From the NCBI GenBank assembly GCA_010014835.2, contig JAAAKB020000005.1, forward strand, positions 1,511,982-1,575,981: a stretch of 64,000 nt of DNA, in the 5' to 3' direction. Under the pieces are notes generated by a model. The model worked only from the letters and a program-made list of their open reading frames with translations. It was not told the origin of the DNA and searched no databases. The stretch is from Apostichopus leukothele. Its lineage: Eukaryota; Echinodermata; Holothuroidea; Aspidochirotida; Stichopodidae. Positions 50,901 to 63,962 of this stretch are shown in pieces. Positions within the stretch are counted from its first letter, which is position 1. Each line of letters begins with the position of its first letter. Made by a program: the position numbers and the translations under genes.

Positions 50901-53027
50901 ATCAATTTTGAAGATAATTGTATTAAAATACCACAATAATAAATTGTGAAGAAATTTTTACAACTTTTTAACATTTGCACCAAAAAAATAAAAAAATTAA
51001 GATGAGAGATATCTTACCAGTTTCACGACCGGTCTGTCTGGACCCCAAGTTGATAACGGGGGTGCCAAAGGCACCTGCTTCCCTGACCCCAGCACTGCTG
51101 TTACCTATCATAAGTCCAGCATTCGCAGTTAAGATGGTAAACTCTTCGAAGGGGATATGCTTGGCTGTGCGACATAATGGATGGTTCTCAATTCCCTTTA
51201 ATCTTATCAGCCTTGTCATTTCTTTACTTCCTGTTGGGTATAATAATATTACATGTTGAAGATGACAATAGTTACCGTGTACTCAATCTTACAAAATGTT
51301 TGCACTGAGTTAGAAGAACAAACAGCTCCACCCTGACTACACGGATAACTGGCAAACTAGAACCATTGCTTCAAACAACTACATCAAACTAGTTCCATGT
51401 TTTCACAAACTAAGCATCCGTTTGACTCCAAGGGTGAGACTTAGAACGAGGGGGAAATCCCATTCTAGAAAATTGCCAATTTTTGAATCCATCAATGCCA
51501 TTTACAATCTTTTATCTGTACAACATAAATGAAATAAGAGACAAAGTTCAAACTACACACTGTATTGTACAATGGCAAAAACCAACAGAAGTGTTTGTCA
51601 TTGTTATTCATTGTAAACTAGAAGGCCCACTTATTTTTGTCTTCCTATTCATTGTTCAGTCAGACATACCAGAGTTGGTATCAGACAATAAAATACCTTA
51701 AACTATACACTGGGACAGGAAACAAGTGTGTGACAGCCAGTCTTAGAGATGACAAAAAAAAAAAACGTTTTAAGCACCATACAGTACGTAATGTGGTTTG
51801 TTTGGTTAAGGCTTAGGATTTCACCAGTGCATGCCAGTGAAATAAAAATTCTAAAAATTATACTGATGAGAATCAAATTCCCACTTGCTTTTGCCTTGAA
51901 GTTTTACCATTTGCAACATTGATTTTGCACTGGGAAATACAAGTACTTGATTTTTCTTCTACTGGCAAACAACTAAATCAACTGGCCTTGAGCCAGTAAA
52001 TAGCCTCAATTTGGAGGCCTGTTTGTTGTTACTTTTCTAACTGAAGATTACGTTTCTTCTGAGGAGCTGAATGTAATGTTACATGTAAACTAAACTAGTA
52101 CAACTGATTTGATTTTTTGCATGTTCGGTTGATTTCTCTCATAAGTACACTGGGACTGACACTTAGCCGTCATAGATATGTGTTTTTCTAAAAGAACTAG
52201 ATCATGTATCAAAATTTTGTATACAAGTACATCTTTAATATCTAGTCTCAGGAATTAACAAACGTTTAGCATGTAAATAAAGAAATGGACAGTGTTGGAT
52301 ACTGTAGTTTACACGATCACAGAACAGACACTGAAGTCTTGAATGGCGACAAATGATCAGAGCATAAAATTAACCTATGACAGTTAATCAGCCTCGGGAT
52401 TAATACTTCAATATCCGCTTACCCGCATCGATGTTTGGAAACAAAATGATGACCCTCTTCTTGAACTCTAGTAATGCATCTAACATAAGGCCAAACATCT
52501 TAATGGAATGTCGAATGTTTGTAGTGACCGGATGTTGGAGGGCCAATATGTAATCTCTCGGCTCACTCTCTGGTCCGATCCACTTATCGAGAACTGCTCT
52601 ACAGTCCTGTGTATTAGTTGTGAGCAGCTTATCGTACGAGGTACAGCCCGCGAGCAGGATCCTGTCATTGTCTTCGCACATGGCCAGGAGCCGACTGTGA
52701 GCCCTCTCCGTGCAGCATATATGGTAATGAGAAAGTTTTGTTATGGAGTGGCGTATCATGTCGTCGATGGTACCGCTCACCTCCCCGCCCTCCACGTGGA
52801 CGATTCGTATATTCATCAGGGCAGCGGAGGTCGCCAGGGAGAGGGCGTCAAATCTGTCTCCGTGGACTATGAGTACATCTGGCCGTAATCTGAGGAGGAC
52901 GTCTGGAAGCTTGACCATGGACAATCCAATCGACTCCACCATGGCAGCTTCGTCTTCACCACGTACGATGGTGTGTAGTCTACTGTCAATGGGGATACCG
53001 TCTTGTTCTATATATCTGTATGTTGAC
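47919..53027 (-). CDS. GNE: UDP-GlcNAc 2-epimerase/ManNAc kinase, partial (both ends missing)
   Basis: Cytosolic bifunctional enzyme that starts sialic acid synthesis: UDP-GlcNAc to ManNAc, then ManNAc-6-phosphate. Visible exons (minus): 53027-52423, 51230-51018, 50391-50304, 48956-48746, 48048-47919, in continuous phase, about 415 aa, equal to human residues ~57-475. Epimerase motifs: [73 protein letters not shown]. In the allosteric segment, [14 protein letters not shown] keeps both arginines corresponding to human R263 and R266, where sialuria mutations abolish CMP-sialic acid feedback. The kinase begins with [17 protein letters not shown] (phosphate loop) and runs to CRVLGVG, then stops. 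The expected STGGRV continuation and about 240 residues are absent, probably in the gap at 47568. The N-terminal exon (RADYSKLAP region) was not found between 53028 and 61419. Confidence 0.93.
48494..48719. mobile_element. MITE with about 24-bp terminal inverted repeats
   Basis: Left end TAGAGGGCGCTGTCATATCG; right end, reverse-complemented, CAGAGGGCAGTATCATATCG. The TIRs continue for a few more bases (GTC). The element is 226 bp and non-coding. The right flank is TTAA and the left flank TTTA, which fits a TTAA-targeting superfamily (Kolobok or piggyBac type) with a mutated left duplicate; this is inference. A diverged relative lies at 16772. It is intronic in GNE. Confidence 0.8.
49030..49205 (+). 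repeat. Dispersed repeat family A, copy 3 (partial)
   Basis: TTTTAGCCAGTAGAATTTTC and GCACTGGCATTTTTTTTAGC match the 3' half of the copy at 7250-7395 (TTAGCCAGTAGATTAAGCAC, TGGCATATTTAGC). The 5' part (49030-49110) has related TTACTGGCTAAAATGCC blocks. It is intronic in GNE. Confidence 0.45.
49800..49900 (+). repeat. Dispersed repeat family B, copy 3
   Basis: CTGCTATGCATCTTTTCACT, TGTATAGCAGTTTG, CATTTTGCATAGCA, ATGCGATACAGG and TTATTCCCTGAATT. This is the most complete copy and ties 11655-11745 to 44925-45015. It is intronic in GNE. Confidence 0.6.
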
Positions 53028-56000
53028 CTGTTAGAAAATATGAAGAATCAGAAGAAAAATGTTGTCAAAGCTGTAAAGGGATCGTGTAATTAATTATGCA
53101 AGGTCTTACAGCACCTTGACCTTTGCTTCGTCGAGCAATAATAATGATGTATAATGATGATTACGACGGAGGAGAAGGAGGAGATACACTAACTACAGAA
53201 CCCTTTTGTCATGAAAGGGTTTCTCAATATTATTGAGCAATGAAGGTATTTTGTTATATAACTACAGGACTGTAGTTCACCTACCACTGAACTTGAAGGT
53301 ACTGGAAGTTGAAGGCATACCAAATTTGTGCTTTCAAGTAACCTGTGAGAAATGCAGGAATTCCAATATTGATAAACTATATTACCATACAATGACGATG
53401 TGGATCCTGCCTACAGATTGTCAGTTTCTTCATGTTACAAGAGAGATACTAGTAGCAGCCATAACGTACAGTATGGGAGGGGGAGAGGGGGGATGGGACA
53501 ATCACAAGTTTCACAACCCTCCTCCTTTCAGAGACTGGATTTACACCAAGCTACTACGAGGATGAGGAGGAATTAATCGATACTATGTCAGGTAGATCTT
53601 ATCAGACTTCTGACTTGTTTGAAAGACTGAAGATAAACTCAGGATTAATCATCAATACACATGTTCAGTATGTGACAGCATTGTATGTACATGTATACGG
53701 TAAGGGCAGTCTGCATCTACTATTAGAGCATACGATATTTGTGGATACAGATCAGGGTTGATTTTTAAGGAATCTTGTCTTTATTACAGTAGCAACCTTG
53801 TTCATATCTTAAAACACCTCTCAATTAAAGGAAATAAAATGGAAATTTAAGAATTAAAACAAATTGGGAATATATATAAATAAATTCTCCACATTTTAAT
53901 GAAGAATTTTATGTATAATGCAATGTAGCCATCCAATTTCCAAGACTGTAAATTTGTAGATTTAATTATGACTTACTTTTAAAGCATTGTGAAAGAAGGA
54001 AATATTATGAAAGCCAACTGAGAGCTATTTCCTTCCTGCTAGTTAATTCAAGTGTCACTCATTTTCAGTCACTAGGCCGAAATGTAAGAGACAATTGAGA
54101 TTAAAGGATTGAGGTCCTAAGAGATCTAGCAGTACACGTGGACACCTTCATCTGCATTGCATATGGATGTTGAGTAGTTCTGTAGACATTAGTGTGTCTC
54201 CTGTAGTACATGTATACAGTATTGATACAAATTCAGTAAACCTGACAGTGTGGACAAACTTCTCAACTCTGTATACAGTCTAAGACAATGATTCAGTAGA
54301 CATAAAGTGTTAAAGCACTACGTACACCGAGTCCATTTGCTCCATATTCAGTACATTTGTTGTGTGTGATAATTTCATTCATAATCCGTCAAAATTGTTC
54401 GTTTCCAAAATACACACATTTGAAGTTTTGATCAAATCTGGGTAACTCCTTAAATATGTGCAAACTATGACGTAGAGTGTTGCGCTCCTCAACATTTCTT
54501 GTTTTGGGCCTTAATAAGTTAACCCCTCATTACAAGCCCACATATATATCATTTTAATAAAGTGATGTTCCTCTTTTCAAATAAGACGATAAAATATTTC
54601 CAAAAATCAGTTACTCCCTTTGCATCATCAATGTACATAATTAGCTAATATTTATTCATAAAAAAAAACTAGAATTAAGAAAAGACTTGTACAATGGTCA
54701 ATCTTTGATGGATTTTGATGGGAGTTGCAGCTATTTTCAAGATTTCTAATGCCCATTAGAGTGATTAGGACAATGTAGTTCATACAGGTATCTGTAGACC
54801 TTTAAACTGTTGTCTGTAGGGTGCAGTACTGGTTACAGGTTCAGTAGACCTGACAGTGTCTACTGTAATGAGTCCTGTACACACTAACAATTTGTTCTGC
54901 CCTTCAGGGCAAATTTTTAAGGACTTTTCCGGTTGTTCCTCAGACAACATGTCACATTCCATTTTGGTTACAACAGTCCAAACAGGCAATATTTGGTTCC
55001 GACAAAGTGTTGGAAAATAACAAACAATGATCGATATAAACATTGTAAGAAAGATGTGCAGTATTTAGAACACCAGCTTAGGGTCACTAAAACTCACCTT
55101 TGGGTGGATCATTGACCCACCACCATTGTTTTATTTTTCTTATTTTCTGTATTTTAAGTGAAGAAGGATGACACCGATTTAACCATTGTTTGAACTACTT
55201 CTTATGTACTACTTAGTAACAATGCAATTTGAATTTGATGTAAACAACTGGTGTCCACGACACAACACAACCTGTCCACAACCTCCAAGCCAATTTTGTT
55301 TGTCCAAACAGGATATTTGGATGACCTTTACAAATTTGTCCTGTACAAGTGTACATTGTATGGACAGCTATGGACGAAGAGTTCAGTAGGCAGCACAATG
55401 TGTACGTAACAATATATCAAGTCCAGTATATATCACCTTACATCACATTTAACCTAAATCACATTTGGGCAGACCGAGGTAGAAAAGGCTTGCACCAGTG
55501 TTTTAATGTGTTAGAGATGAAAATTCTGAAACAATCATAAACACTTCCTGCAGTTTATTTTTTGGTGGGCACTTCATTTTGTTCTTTTGCCTTACAATTC
55601 GTCCATAGAGAAGCTCAGAGTACTGCAGTGACCATGACTCCACAAAATACTGGATTATGATGTATTACCAATGCATTCATATAATGGGTCATTCCATGTC
55701 AAATCACCAAATTGTGGAGTATGTTGTAGTTCAACTTCTTTTAAATATTTCTACCAAATTTATTGTATGTTTGGAACACCATGAAATAAGCACATTCTGA
55801 AAATTTCAGTTGCATTACTTATTTTATGGCGCCCTAATCTTGCAACATTGGGGGTGGTAATTTTTGCAAAGGGTCCAGCAACAGCCATCCGTGATTTGAC
55901 GTGGATTGACCCATACAGTATGTAACTTTGTGTCTAAGGTTAGCATAGCTGAACAGGTATGTCACCATTTCTAAGAACTGGCATGAATCACAGTCATTAT

Positions 56001-59000
56001 AATCTCTTGGCAAACAGACAGACATTTACATATGTCAGTACATGTATGCTATAGCATATATTCTGTGTTTTTTTGACAATCTTGAATGATCAAAGTTTCT
56101 CTGTACTGTCTGCAGCCAGGCCAGGAATTGGGTTCAGAAGGATGAAAATGCAACGTCCACTACTGTACACACGCATCGCAGGACTTTAGAATGGTAGATT
56201 CAGAAGTAAGAGGACAGTGACCTGGGGGAGGGAGGTAGGAGGATTGTGGGTATGGGTGGGGGAGGAGTGCAAAATTGTTTGCAGGCATGTATCACATAGA
56301 TTCAGACCACTCGTTTATTTTCTCCTGGTCATCTTGACATAAACTATCAACACAATAGGGTAGGTCCTTCCTGTTTATCTGGTCTTGGGGGTAGTGTTCA
56401 GGTTCAGCTGACGAGAATCACTGCTTTAGCTTTTTCCCACTGGTGCTTCTTTTGTTGGCTGTTTTGTGTGGTCAGGGATTATCTTAAGCTTTGTTTGCTG
56501 GCAAGTATAAATTGATGCAGGGAAGCTTTCTCCACAGTGTTACTCCAGCTTCCTCTTCATAACATACTTGCTTCACATTTTACTCATATATACTGTACTT
56601 TACTTCATTACTTTGCATTTTACTTTATTACAAAGTACTGTACTGTTATTCATCTATTCGGATTACATTATTATACTATTGGATCTTTACAATAATAATA
56701 CTACTGGAAATCTTACAATACTTGTGTTGTGTTTATTATGCATCCCCTGTTATAATTGGTGGAGGAGCGGGGCAGGGATTAGTATTGTATGAAACCATTG
56801 TTGATATCGAACTACTAATGTTGTAACTACTATTACATAATGATATGGTATTATAACTACTATTACTCAACATACTGTGAACCTTTACCCTTTACCCTTA
56901 TGAATAATTCATCATGTAAATTTCCCACATACTTTTTCTTTAACACACATTTTTCATTGTGAGGAAGCAATAATGTACACTGATTGGTCCATACAGAGAT
57001 GTCGACCAAATTGCGCTTTGTGATTGGTCAACTGATATAATATGTAGCCAATCAGCCATGCTGAAGGTGGGCAATCTGTGTGATCTGCAATTAGTGATTG
57101 TCTTGTATTGTGTTATTTCAGGATCTTAACTATGCATGGTCATATTGTTAATTGTGAGTCAGTTAAACTTTGGTTCTTAATTCCAACAGCATCAATGTTT
57201 GAAACTACAGCCACAAACGATTGGGTTATATCGGGAAAAATGAATATTAATTGTGGCAAATGGGAGAGGATGGGACTCAGGGAAAGGGGGGGAGGAGAGT
57301 AGGGGAAGAGTAATACACTTTAGGATTATCGAAAGGTCACATACTTTAAAATGAAATGTACTTGGACAGACTGACTTGGAAAAAAGAAAAGCGTTCATTT
57401 CACATATATTGCACAACTACGGAAAAGAATACAACAAATAATGCTTGAGAGTCACTTCAGTGAGTGCTAACCAGTGAATGCCATCTTAAACTTAACAAAG
57501 TAAGCAAGTGTTATCATAAAATAAGAATATAAAACAAAAACTTTTGAAAAAATGGTGAAGTTATAAATTTGAAAATTGTAAAGTAATGTCATACGATTTA
57601 AGTGTGTCAAACTAAGTCACGCTCAGCATGTAGCTTAATGATACATCTTTGTTACACTGAAGGGATACAGCATATGGAGGCTTTGGGGTCAGATAGCTAG
57701 TTTACTGCCACCAACAAAAGGACTCAATCATACTTTACCTTTATACAGTAATCTTCCTAGACTACCAACCCTTCCATTTGGACATTTTGAAATAACGTCC
57801 AGGATACTCCAAGGGAAAAAACTAGGAAATTTCTCAAAAGTCTCGCCTTTTACACGTGATATGAAGAGTTGGTTGTCCGTTCCTTGAGTATTAATATTAC
57901 TTGTATTCATTTTACCCTTTTTATGGACAAGTTTTCATTTGAAGTTTTTGTTTTATCTAGGATTCAAATATAACCAATTAATCTTTCAAAGCCTATAACA
58001 CTTCCTTCTATTACAAACAGCAGTAGCTGATTTCCCCTTTTTTTTTATTCTATTGCATGACGCGAGGTATAAATAAACTGGATGACTTTGGTAATCAGCT
58101 TTATGACCAGCCACCTGGGGAGAGGTAGCTATAAATCTAATGGGGAATAGTGTTATATGAATACAACCAAGTAGAAATGCTGTTAATACACCAACATTTG
58201 AGATATCTTGTGGGAATAGTGTTTTCTATTAAACTTGTTTTAAAGTTTTCCTCGGATAGAGGAGATCACACTAATTAATGAAATGTATGATTTGGCATTA
58301 TAGTTAAACAGATGTGAGCCACTTTTCCCAGTTCTACTATCATCTTCCCAAAATATCACTATAAGGGGGGGGGGAATGACTGCACACATTGAAAGGCACT
58401 ACTGAAATTATCAGTCGTGCTGCCGGCTATGCCCCATACCAACGTTACATCCTGTTACTGATCTAAAATCAAACAGAAAAAATAATAACAGAATATCTTC
58501 ATTCAATGCCAGGTATCAAAAATATTATAGAATTAATGGGGGATTTCAATCTCTGGTTAAAACAAGGAAAAAAATCTGTTGCTTTCAATGTCCAAGACAC
58601 AAAGTGGAAGCATCGTTAAGTTTGTAGTGATAGCCACATAAGCCACCATCAGTATTGGCAAAGGTTTGTCCTATTATATATATGTGTGTGGCTTTTAAAT
58701 GGACTGCTGTACAGTACTAATAGTACACTATGGTATGGTTACGATTATACCGATCGCTTACCACTGGTGTACTAAAAGTACGGAATGATTCTTAATTACT
58801 GTTTGGCGGTAAAGCCTTCCATTTCAGGGATTTATTTTCACTATAAAAATGCTTTAATATTTATGGATTTTGTGATATTTATCAACACATGGACATATGA
58901 GCACAATCGTAACAAGTATTGACAGACTTGTGGATTTGTTGAAAATTATCTCGAGTAAATGCTTTAAAATCAAGACTTCCTCATAGCTTGAGTCTCCCAT

Positions 59001-61419
59001 CAGAGAAACTGCTTCTATTCAAAGAGGATATCAGATCTTTCATTAAGGTCAAACAGAACTTAGACAAACTTACAGCAAAGGTATTAAAATTGGAATACCA
59101 TCACTATATACAACTATCGGCTGTCTCCAAAGAATGTCCTCCACAACAGCACTACAAGAGCTCTCGGAATCCAAAATCTTTGGGAATATCTCAACAACTG
59201 AATAACCACTGCTTCTACACTGCGATCTCAACCGAACAAATGTTTCGTTGTATCTTTCTGAAAGTTACAAAACTATCAATTTCCTACCAACAAGAGCCCA
59301 TTCTATCAACATGACCTTCATCTGGGCTGGTTGTTACTATACCGCTCAAAACTGGTGATTGTGTGTTTTGGTTTCGATGTCGTCATACTGCTGCATAGTT
59401 CAGCTCCTTTGTGCATCTCTTCATTTTGTCCAAACTGGCAGTCCTTTCTTTCTCCAGTCACATCCGGTTCACAACTCTGTCACTCGAATCCATTCAAAAT
59501 TTTCAATCTGAAGTGAAAAGAGCAAAAGTTGAAAGAGCTATTTGATACATTAAGATTTGAAAATCTTGTAAAAGATATATACTTTATATAGATATCATTG
59601 ACAACACTACAGAGTAGAGGAAAACTTATATAATGATTCAAGTAAAAGAAAAAGAAGGAATTTATTCTAAATACCAAACAATGCATCTCTTAAAACCTAG
59701 TGACCTTTCACATTTTTTTTTTCCAATACAGCATAGCATTGCAACTATAGCTAGAGTCATTTGAGAAAAGGTTGTATATTTTCCCCCTTTTCCTTGTACC
59801 CATGCTGATTATGAACAAACTTTGCAGAAAATACTTACGATAACTTACATTCCCACACCCCTGCCCTCCCCCCACCCACCCCCATGTTATTGAGATGATT
59901 CAGGTCGTAAAGTAATAACAACCAAAATGAGAACTTGGTCTGTAAAATTTGTTTTCTTATCTCTTTTTTCTATCTACTTTAATAAACTATTCGTTTGGTG
60001 CTACTGTAACACAAAGCTACATTTTGATTGTCTAGATACTTTGATCATGTTAAGAGAGGATTTCAGAGTCAGTGCTAAAGTTGTGAGGAGACAGGTAAGT
60101 GATGTAGGGAACTAAGCATACTGATAATCTAGCTTGGTTAATCTCAAAAATCAGCCCTGTAAATCTAAGCCATCATCCCTTAAAATCTGCTTTTGATAAA
60201 TATACAAGAATATGAATGTTGCCCCTCCTTAATCAGCAGACTTATCCATCCCTGTCATTATTTAAAACCAAAAAAACACTTCATATTTACAGTGTACCCT
60301 ATAAAATGAACAGCTTCCTTTTTGTCTTTTGTCTTTACTTCTGTTGGTTTTTTCTTTCTTTTCTAATTTATTTGGTCTTCTTCTCGTTTTTGCTTTTTCA
60401 GTCTCCAGGCGACTAAGCTTTCCATGAATTAAGTTAAAACAATCTCAAATATAATGAGATTACTCCTACACACTATTGAAGTTTTTTCTCTGGAACGTGC
60501 AGGAGAGAGGAAGGATAATGCAAGCACGCTTGAAAGGACAGAACTTAACAACTAATGTAGCAGGCTATCCATCTCATTACGTTTGTGCTTTTAAATTTCC
60601 AAAAGGATGGCTCATAATCTTCCCACCTCTCCGGTGACATGTTCACATCATTAGATAAATCATATGACACAACGTTAACCTTGGGTTGCCCTTGTCATCA
60701 CGCCATTTATATTTAAAAATATTGTAAATTCTTCCTTTTTCAGAGAAATTGCAATACATATTTTTTTTTAAAATATGCAAAGCAACATTACTGAAGAGTG
60801 ACACTAAACATAAAAGGCTTTAAAATCTACCAAAGTGATGAAACCGTGCACAGTTTACAAGATTGATATAAAAGAGATTTCCTAGGTTTTAAGAAGAGTG
60901 AAATAGGGAATGGATTCTTCGAGTAGCAAATAATTGTTCAAGGTCATCATAAGATACAGAGGTTATAGCTTGACAGGTGTGATGTTGTGTATGGAGCTTT
61001 TCAGACTATAGATGCATCAAAATCGAAAAAAATCACCAGGAAGCAAAAAAAAGTACTACACCGTCGAGGACATATAAATATCTGCTTGTTTCTGCAGTTT
61101 TTTTTTTCATTTTCCTGAAGTCACCTAAAAACCATGTAGTTTATTAAATGCTTTGAAAAATCTTTCCTCTCAGCAAAATCGATGCATTTAACAACCTTGA
61201 GGATGACTTTTTGTTTCAATTGTTAAATGCCTTGTAGGATGTGCATACAGGGATATCTGTCATGATATCATTGCATGCCTGGAGTAAGTGTTATGCACAG
61301 ACAATCCCCACTCAACGAGATGTCTTTTGAGTTGGACTAACTGCAACAAACATACAAACAAAAACAGCATTTTGTCTACCATATTGTGTGGCAGGGAGAT
61401 GTATCCTAGCAAAGAACAA
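53028..61419. other. Long spacer between GNE exon 2 and the RSKR-like kinase gene; no supported gene
   Basis: I looked here for the missing N-terminal GNE exon and for an RNA gene and found neither. Short repeats are present: TTCAGTAAACCTGACAGTGT near 54231 and TTCAGTAGACCTGACAGTGT near 54840; 55230-55330 matches 31440-31600; small ATTATAACTACTATTAC duplicates lie near 56840. An exon-like open segment with a consensus donor lies at 57740-57900 (-), and a 108-codon open frame at 58988-59314 (+). Neither is recognised. Purine and pyrimidine runs (56225-56270, 57285-57300, 59855-59885) are low complexity. Confidence 0.5.
55230..55330 (-). repeat. Dispersed repeat shared with 31440-31600
   Basis: Minus-strand blocks AAAATTGGCTTGGAGGTTG, CAGTTGTTTACATCAAATTC and GCATTGTTACTA align with those at 31440-31600, with an insertion of about 12 bp between the first two. 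Confidence 0.45.
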
Positions 61420-63962
61420 CTAATAAATACTCTGTTCTCTCTCTCTTACTGTAAATTCGCTGAGACCTTCGTGGGCTTTCTGTCCCAGTTTCCGCCTCCG
61501 TTTGGCGCTTGAACTGTCGTAGTACTTTCTGGCAAGAGTGGGAGGGAGCTTCCTCCTCAGGAAATTCTTTGGTGCAATGTTCTTCTTTAAAAGCTGCTCA
61601 AAGGGAAAATCCCTGTAAAATGGCAACTTCTCAAATTCTCTTAGAGCTTGGAGACGTTCTTTGGGATTTTTCTTCAGTAGCTTGGAATGGAAAGAAAAGA
61701 AAGGAATTAAGTTATCTTCATTTAACAAGAATTAATTTCAAATAAATTCTGAACGTAGAAGAAAGACAATCCTATTTGACTCAAATATGATATAAAAATT
61801 AAAAAAACATTTTACAGAAACTTGATCATAAATAGAAAATTTGCAAGTCTTAAAAATGTAATAAAAGAACTCAAACCAGTTTTAAATGGAGTTTCAGTTA
61901 TTTCAAGATGATAAGCAACAGCATATTCATGTGGGGCAATCTGAGGTTGCCTTCCGGATTAAAGAGTCTTAAAGAAAAAAAAACAGCTTGACACAAGGAT
62001 ATGAGGGACTTTGATAACTTTTGATGTTTACAAGAAGACCAGAAAAATACTGTAGCATTGTTTTGTCACTATTACTGTTAGTTTGTGTCCTGAATGTATA
62101 AGGTCTACAATCATGAGCTTGAAATAAATTGACAGGAGTCGGTTTTGTGGATTTTTAAAAGACTCCTAGCACTGGTCATTATTCCTTCCTGAATACGACT
62201 ATGAGTTGAAAAGTCCTGTTCGGTCCTGTATGAGGACACAAGATCATGTTTTAAGTATGATTTTGTCTGTATGCAATTTTCAGTCCAATGACCTTAAAAC
62301 TTGATATTCTAAACCCCAGTCGTTGTTTGAGAGCCAGGTCGGACCTCAGAGATCTTTATGTCACCAGATCCCTCTTGAGATGTCTTCATAGTTGCTTAAC
62401 TATATCAAGACAAAGAGCATACGTCTTTGTTCATTCAGATTACCCAAGGGCCACATACGGTCGTACCCCGGACCCACCCCGTCTCATTGGGTCTATCCTG
62501 AACCACAGAAGTTACCATGCAGTCTCAAGTACTTTATGAACACTATGCTTACCAGTGCGAGAACTTCTCCCGCTTCCTTGCTGACATGTTCCGGTGGTTG
62601 ATACCTGTGTTGAAGGACTTTCCTCTGCATTGTATAGTGATTCTTGGCACCATCTATGGGGTATCTGCCCACCAGTAAGGTGTACATGATAACACCAAGG
62701 GACCACCAATCAATTGCATGAGTATAGTCTTCCTCTAGAAGTATTTCAGGAGCTGACAAGATAAGACAAATTAAAGTAAAAAAAATTAAAGTAATGATAC
62801 AGAAGTCGAAAAGACGTTTGAATCTCTGCAGCACCGAAGGTAAAGAGAAACTTGAACACTGTTTACATTTCGTACAATAAATAAGAATAATTTTGATAAA
62901 TAAATTTCAACGCAAGGCTGTAACATAGTTTGTTATGCTTTTCTTTCTCCCCACAGTGACTGTTTTGATCTGCGGCAGATCAGAGTTTGGTAGCCTATGA
63001 CGTAGGAACTTATAGGAACGGGGCTTGAGTAGGAGAACCGTGAAGGCAGAGAACTGAGAGGCGATGTAATGCTCAGTGACACATGTCACACACCATCTTA
63101 CAGGCAAAATACTTTTCCATTACTACAAGTATTTTCCATCTAATGCTACTATTTCTAAGTTTAACGTTTATCGAGTGGAGCTGGAAGATTTTCTCCTCAA
63201 TCAGAGCAGGCATCCAACAGCTCCTCTACTCCCTGTCCTGCAACATTAGTACTCCTTGTGCCTTCCACTTACTGGGAACAAAAATATTTTGCACCAAAAC
63301 TATTTCATGAATAGTACAACTGCTGTAAAGTTGACATGGTACTGTAAGCATACTGTAGGCTGGAGTATATTACACTGACGGGCCTATGGTGTCTCTCTTG
63401 GTGGTATAAATCGTCAACCTAACTTACCCATATATTGCAGAGTCCCACATATCGTTGAGGTGCGTTGATTTTTCTGTAACCATTTTGAAAGCCCAAAGTC
63501 AGTCAGTTTTATGTGACCGTTGTGATCGAGAAGGATATTTTCCATCTGTGAATGACATAAAAATTAAGAAACAACATGATTTTTTAACCAGGTGACCATG
63601 ATCTTACGTGGAAGAATTGGTATCACTTCTTAGTCCTTGAACAGTTCAACCCACCCTCGTGCCCCATCATAATGACACCATTAGGAACAACTGACTGACA
63701 GAGCAATATCACATGGCAGAATGGAATGAGTTTTTGTGCATAAGTGTCACACTGTACACCCGTCACATATACTCTAGGTTAACACGTGCATTGCAATTTG
63801 AAATGCGACAAACCTTTAAATCCCTGAAGATGATCCCTGCGTTGTGAAGGAATTCTAAAACCATTGCAATTTCTGCGGTGTATATACAGACAGCTGATTC
63901 CTGGAAGGCGTTCTCCAATAGCCATAATGTGTAGAGGTCTCCATGCGTTGCAAACTCCATTA
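61420..63962 (-). CDS. AGC-family protein kinase resembling RSKR/SgK494/S6KL, 3' part
   Basis: Serine/threonine kinase; the N-lobe and start lie beyond the window end. Exons (minus): 63962-63814, 63545-63428, 62752-62553, 61680-61420, in phase, 241 aa to a TAG stop. Visible parts: hinge [14 protein letters not shown]; catalytic loop IIFRDLKMENILLD (catalytic D and N present, F in the HRD histidine position; AGC kinases more often have Y there); LTDFGLSKW (DFG); [17 protein letters not shown] (activation segment and APE); [18 protein letters not shown] (helix F); then [37 protein letters not shown], the CGTLQYMAPE block and [14 protein letters not shown] match vertebrate RSKR (SgK494) best in my memory, ahead of S6K or RSK. 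The tail is unusually basic ([17 protein letters not shown]) and lacks an evident hydrophobic FxxF/Y motif. The family is firm; the orthology is inference. Confidence 0.82.

Noticed and set aside
52508-53093. Long plus-strand frames of 116-126 codons
   Set aside because: They lie antisense to the conserved GNE exon at 52423-53027 and are its shadows.
58988-59314. 108-codon plus-strand frame as a gene or retroelement remnant
   Set aside because: A faint resemblance to linker regions of reverse-transcriptase elements was noticed, but no diagnostic motif, terminal repeat or neighbouring domain supports it.
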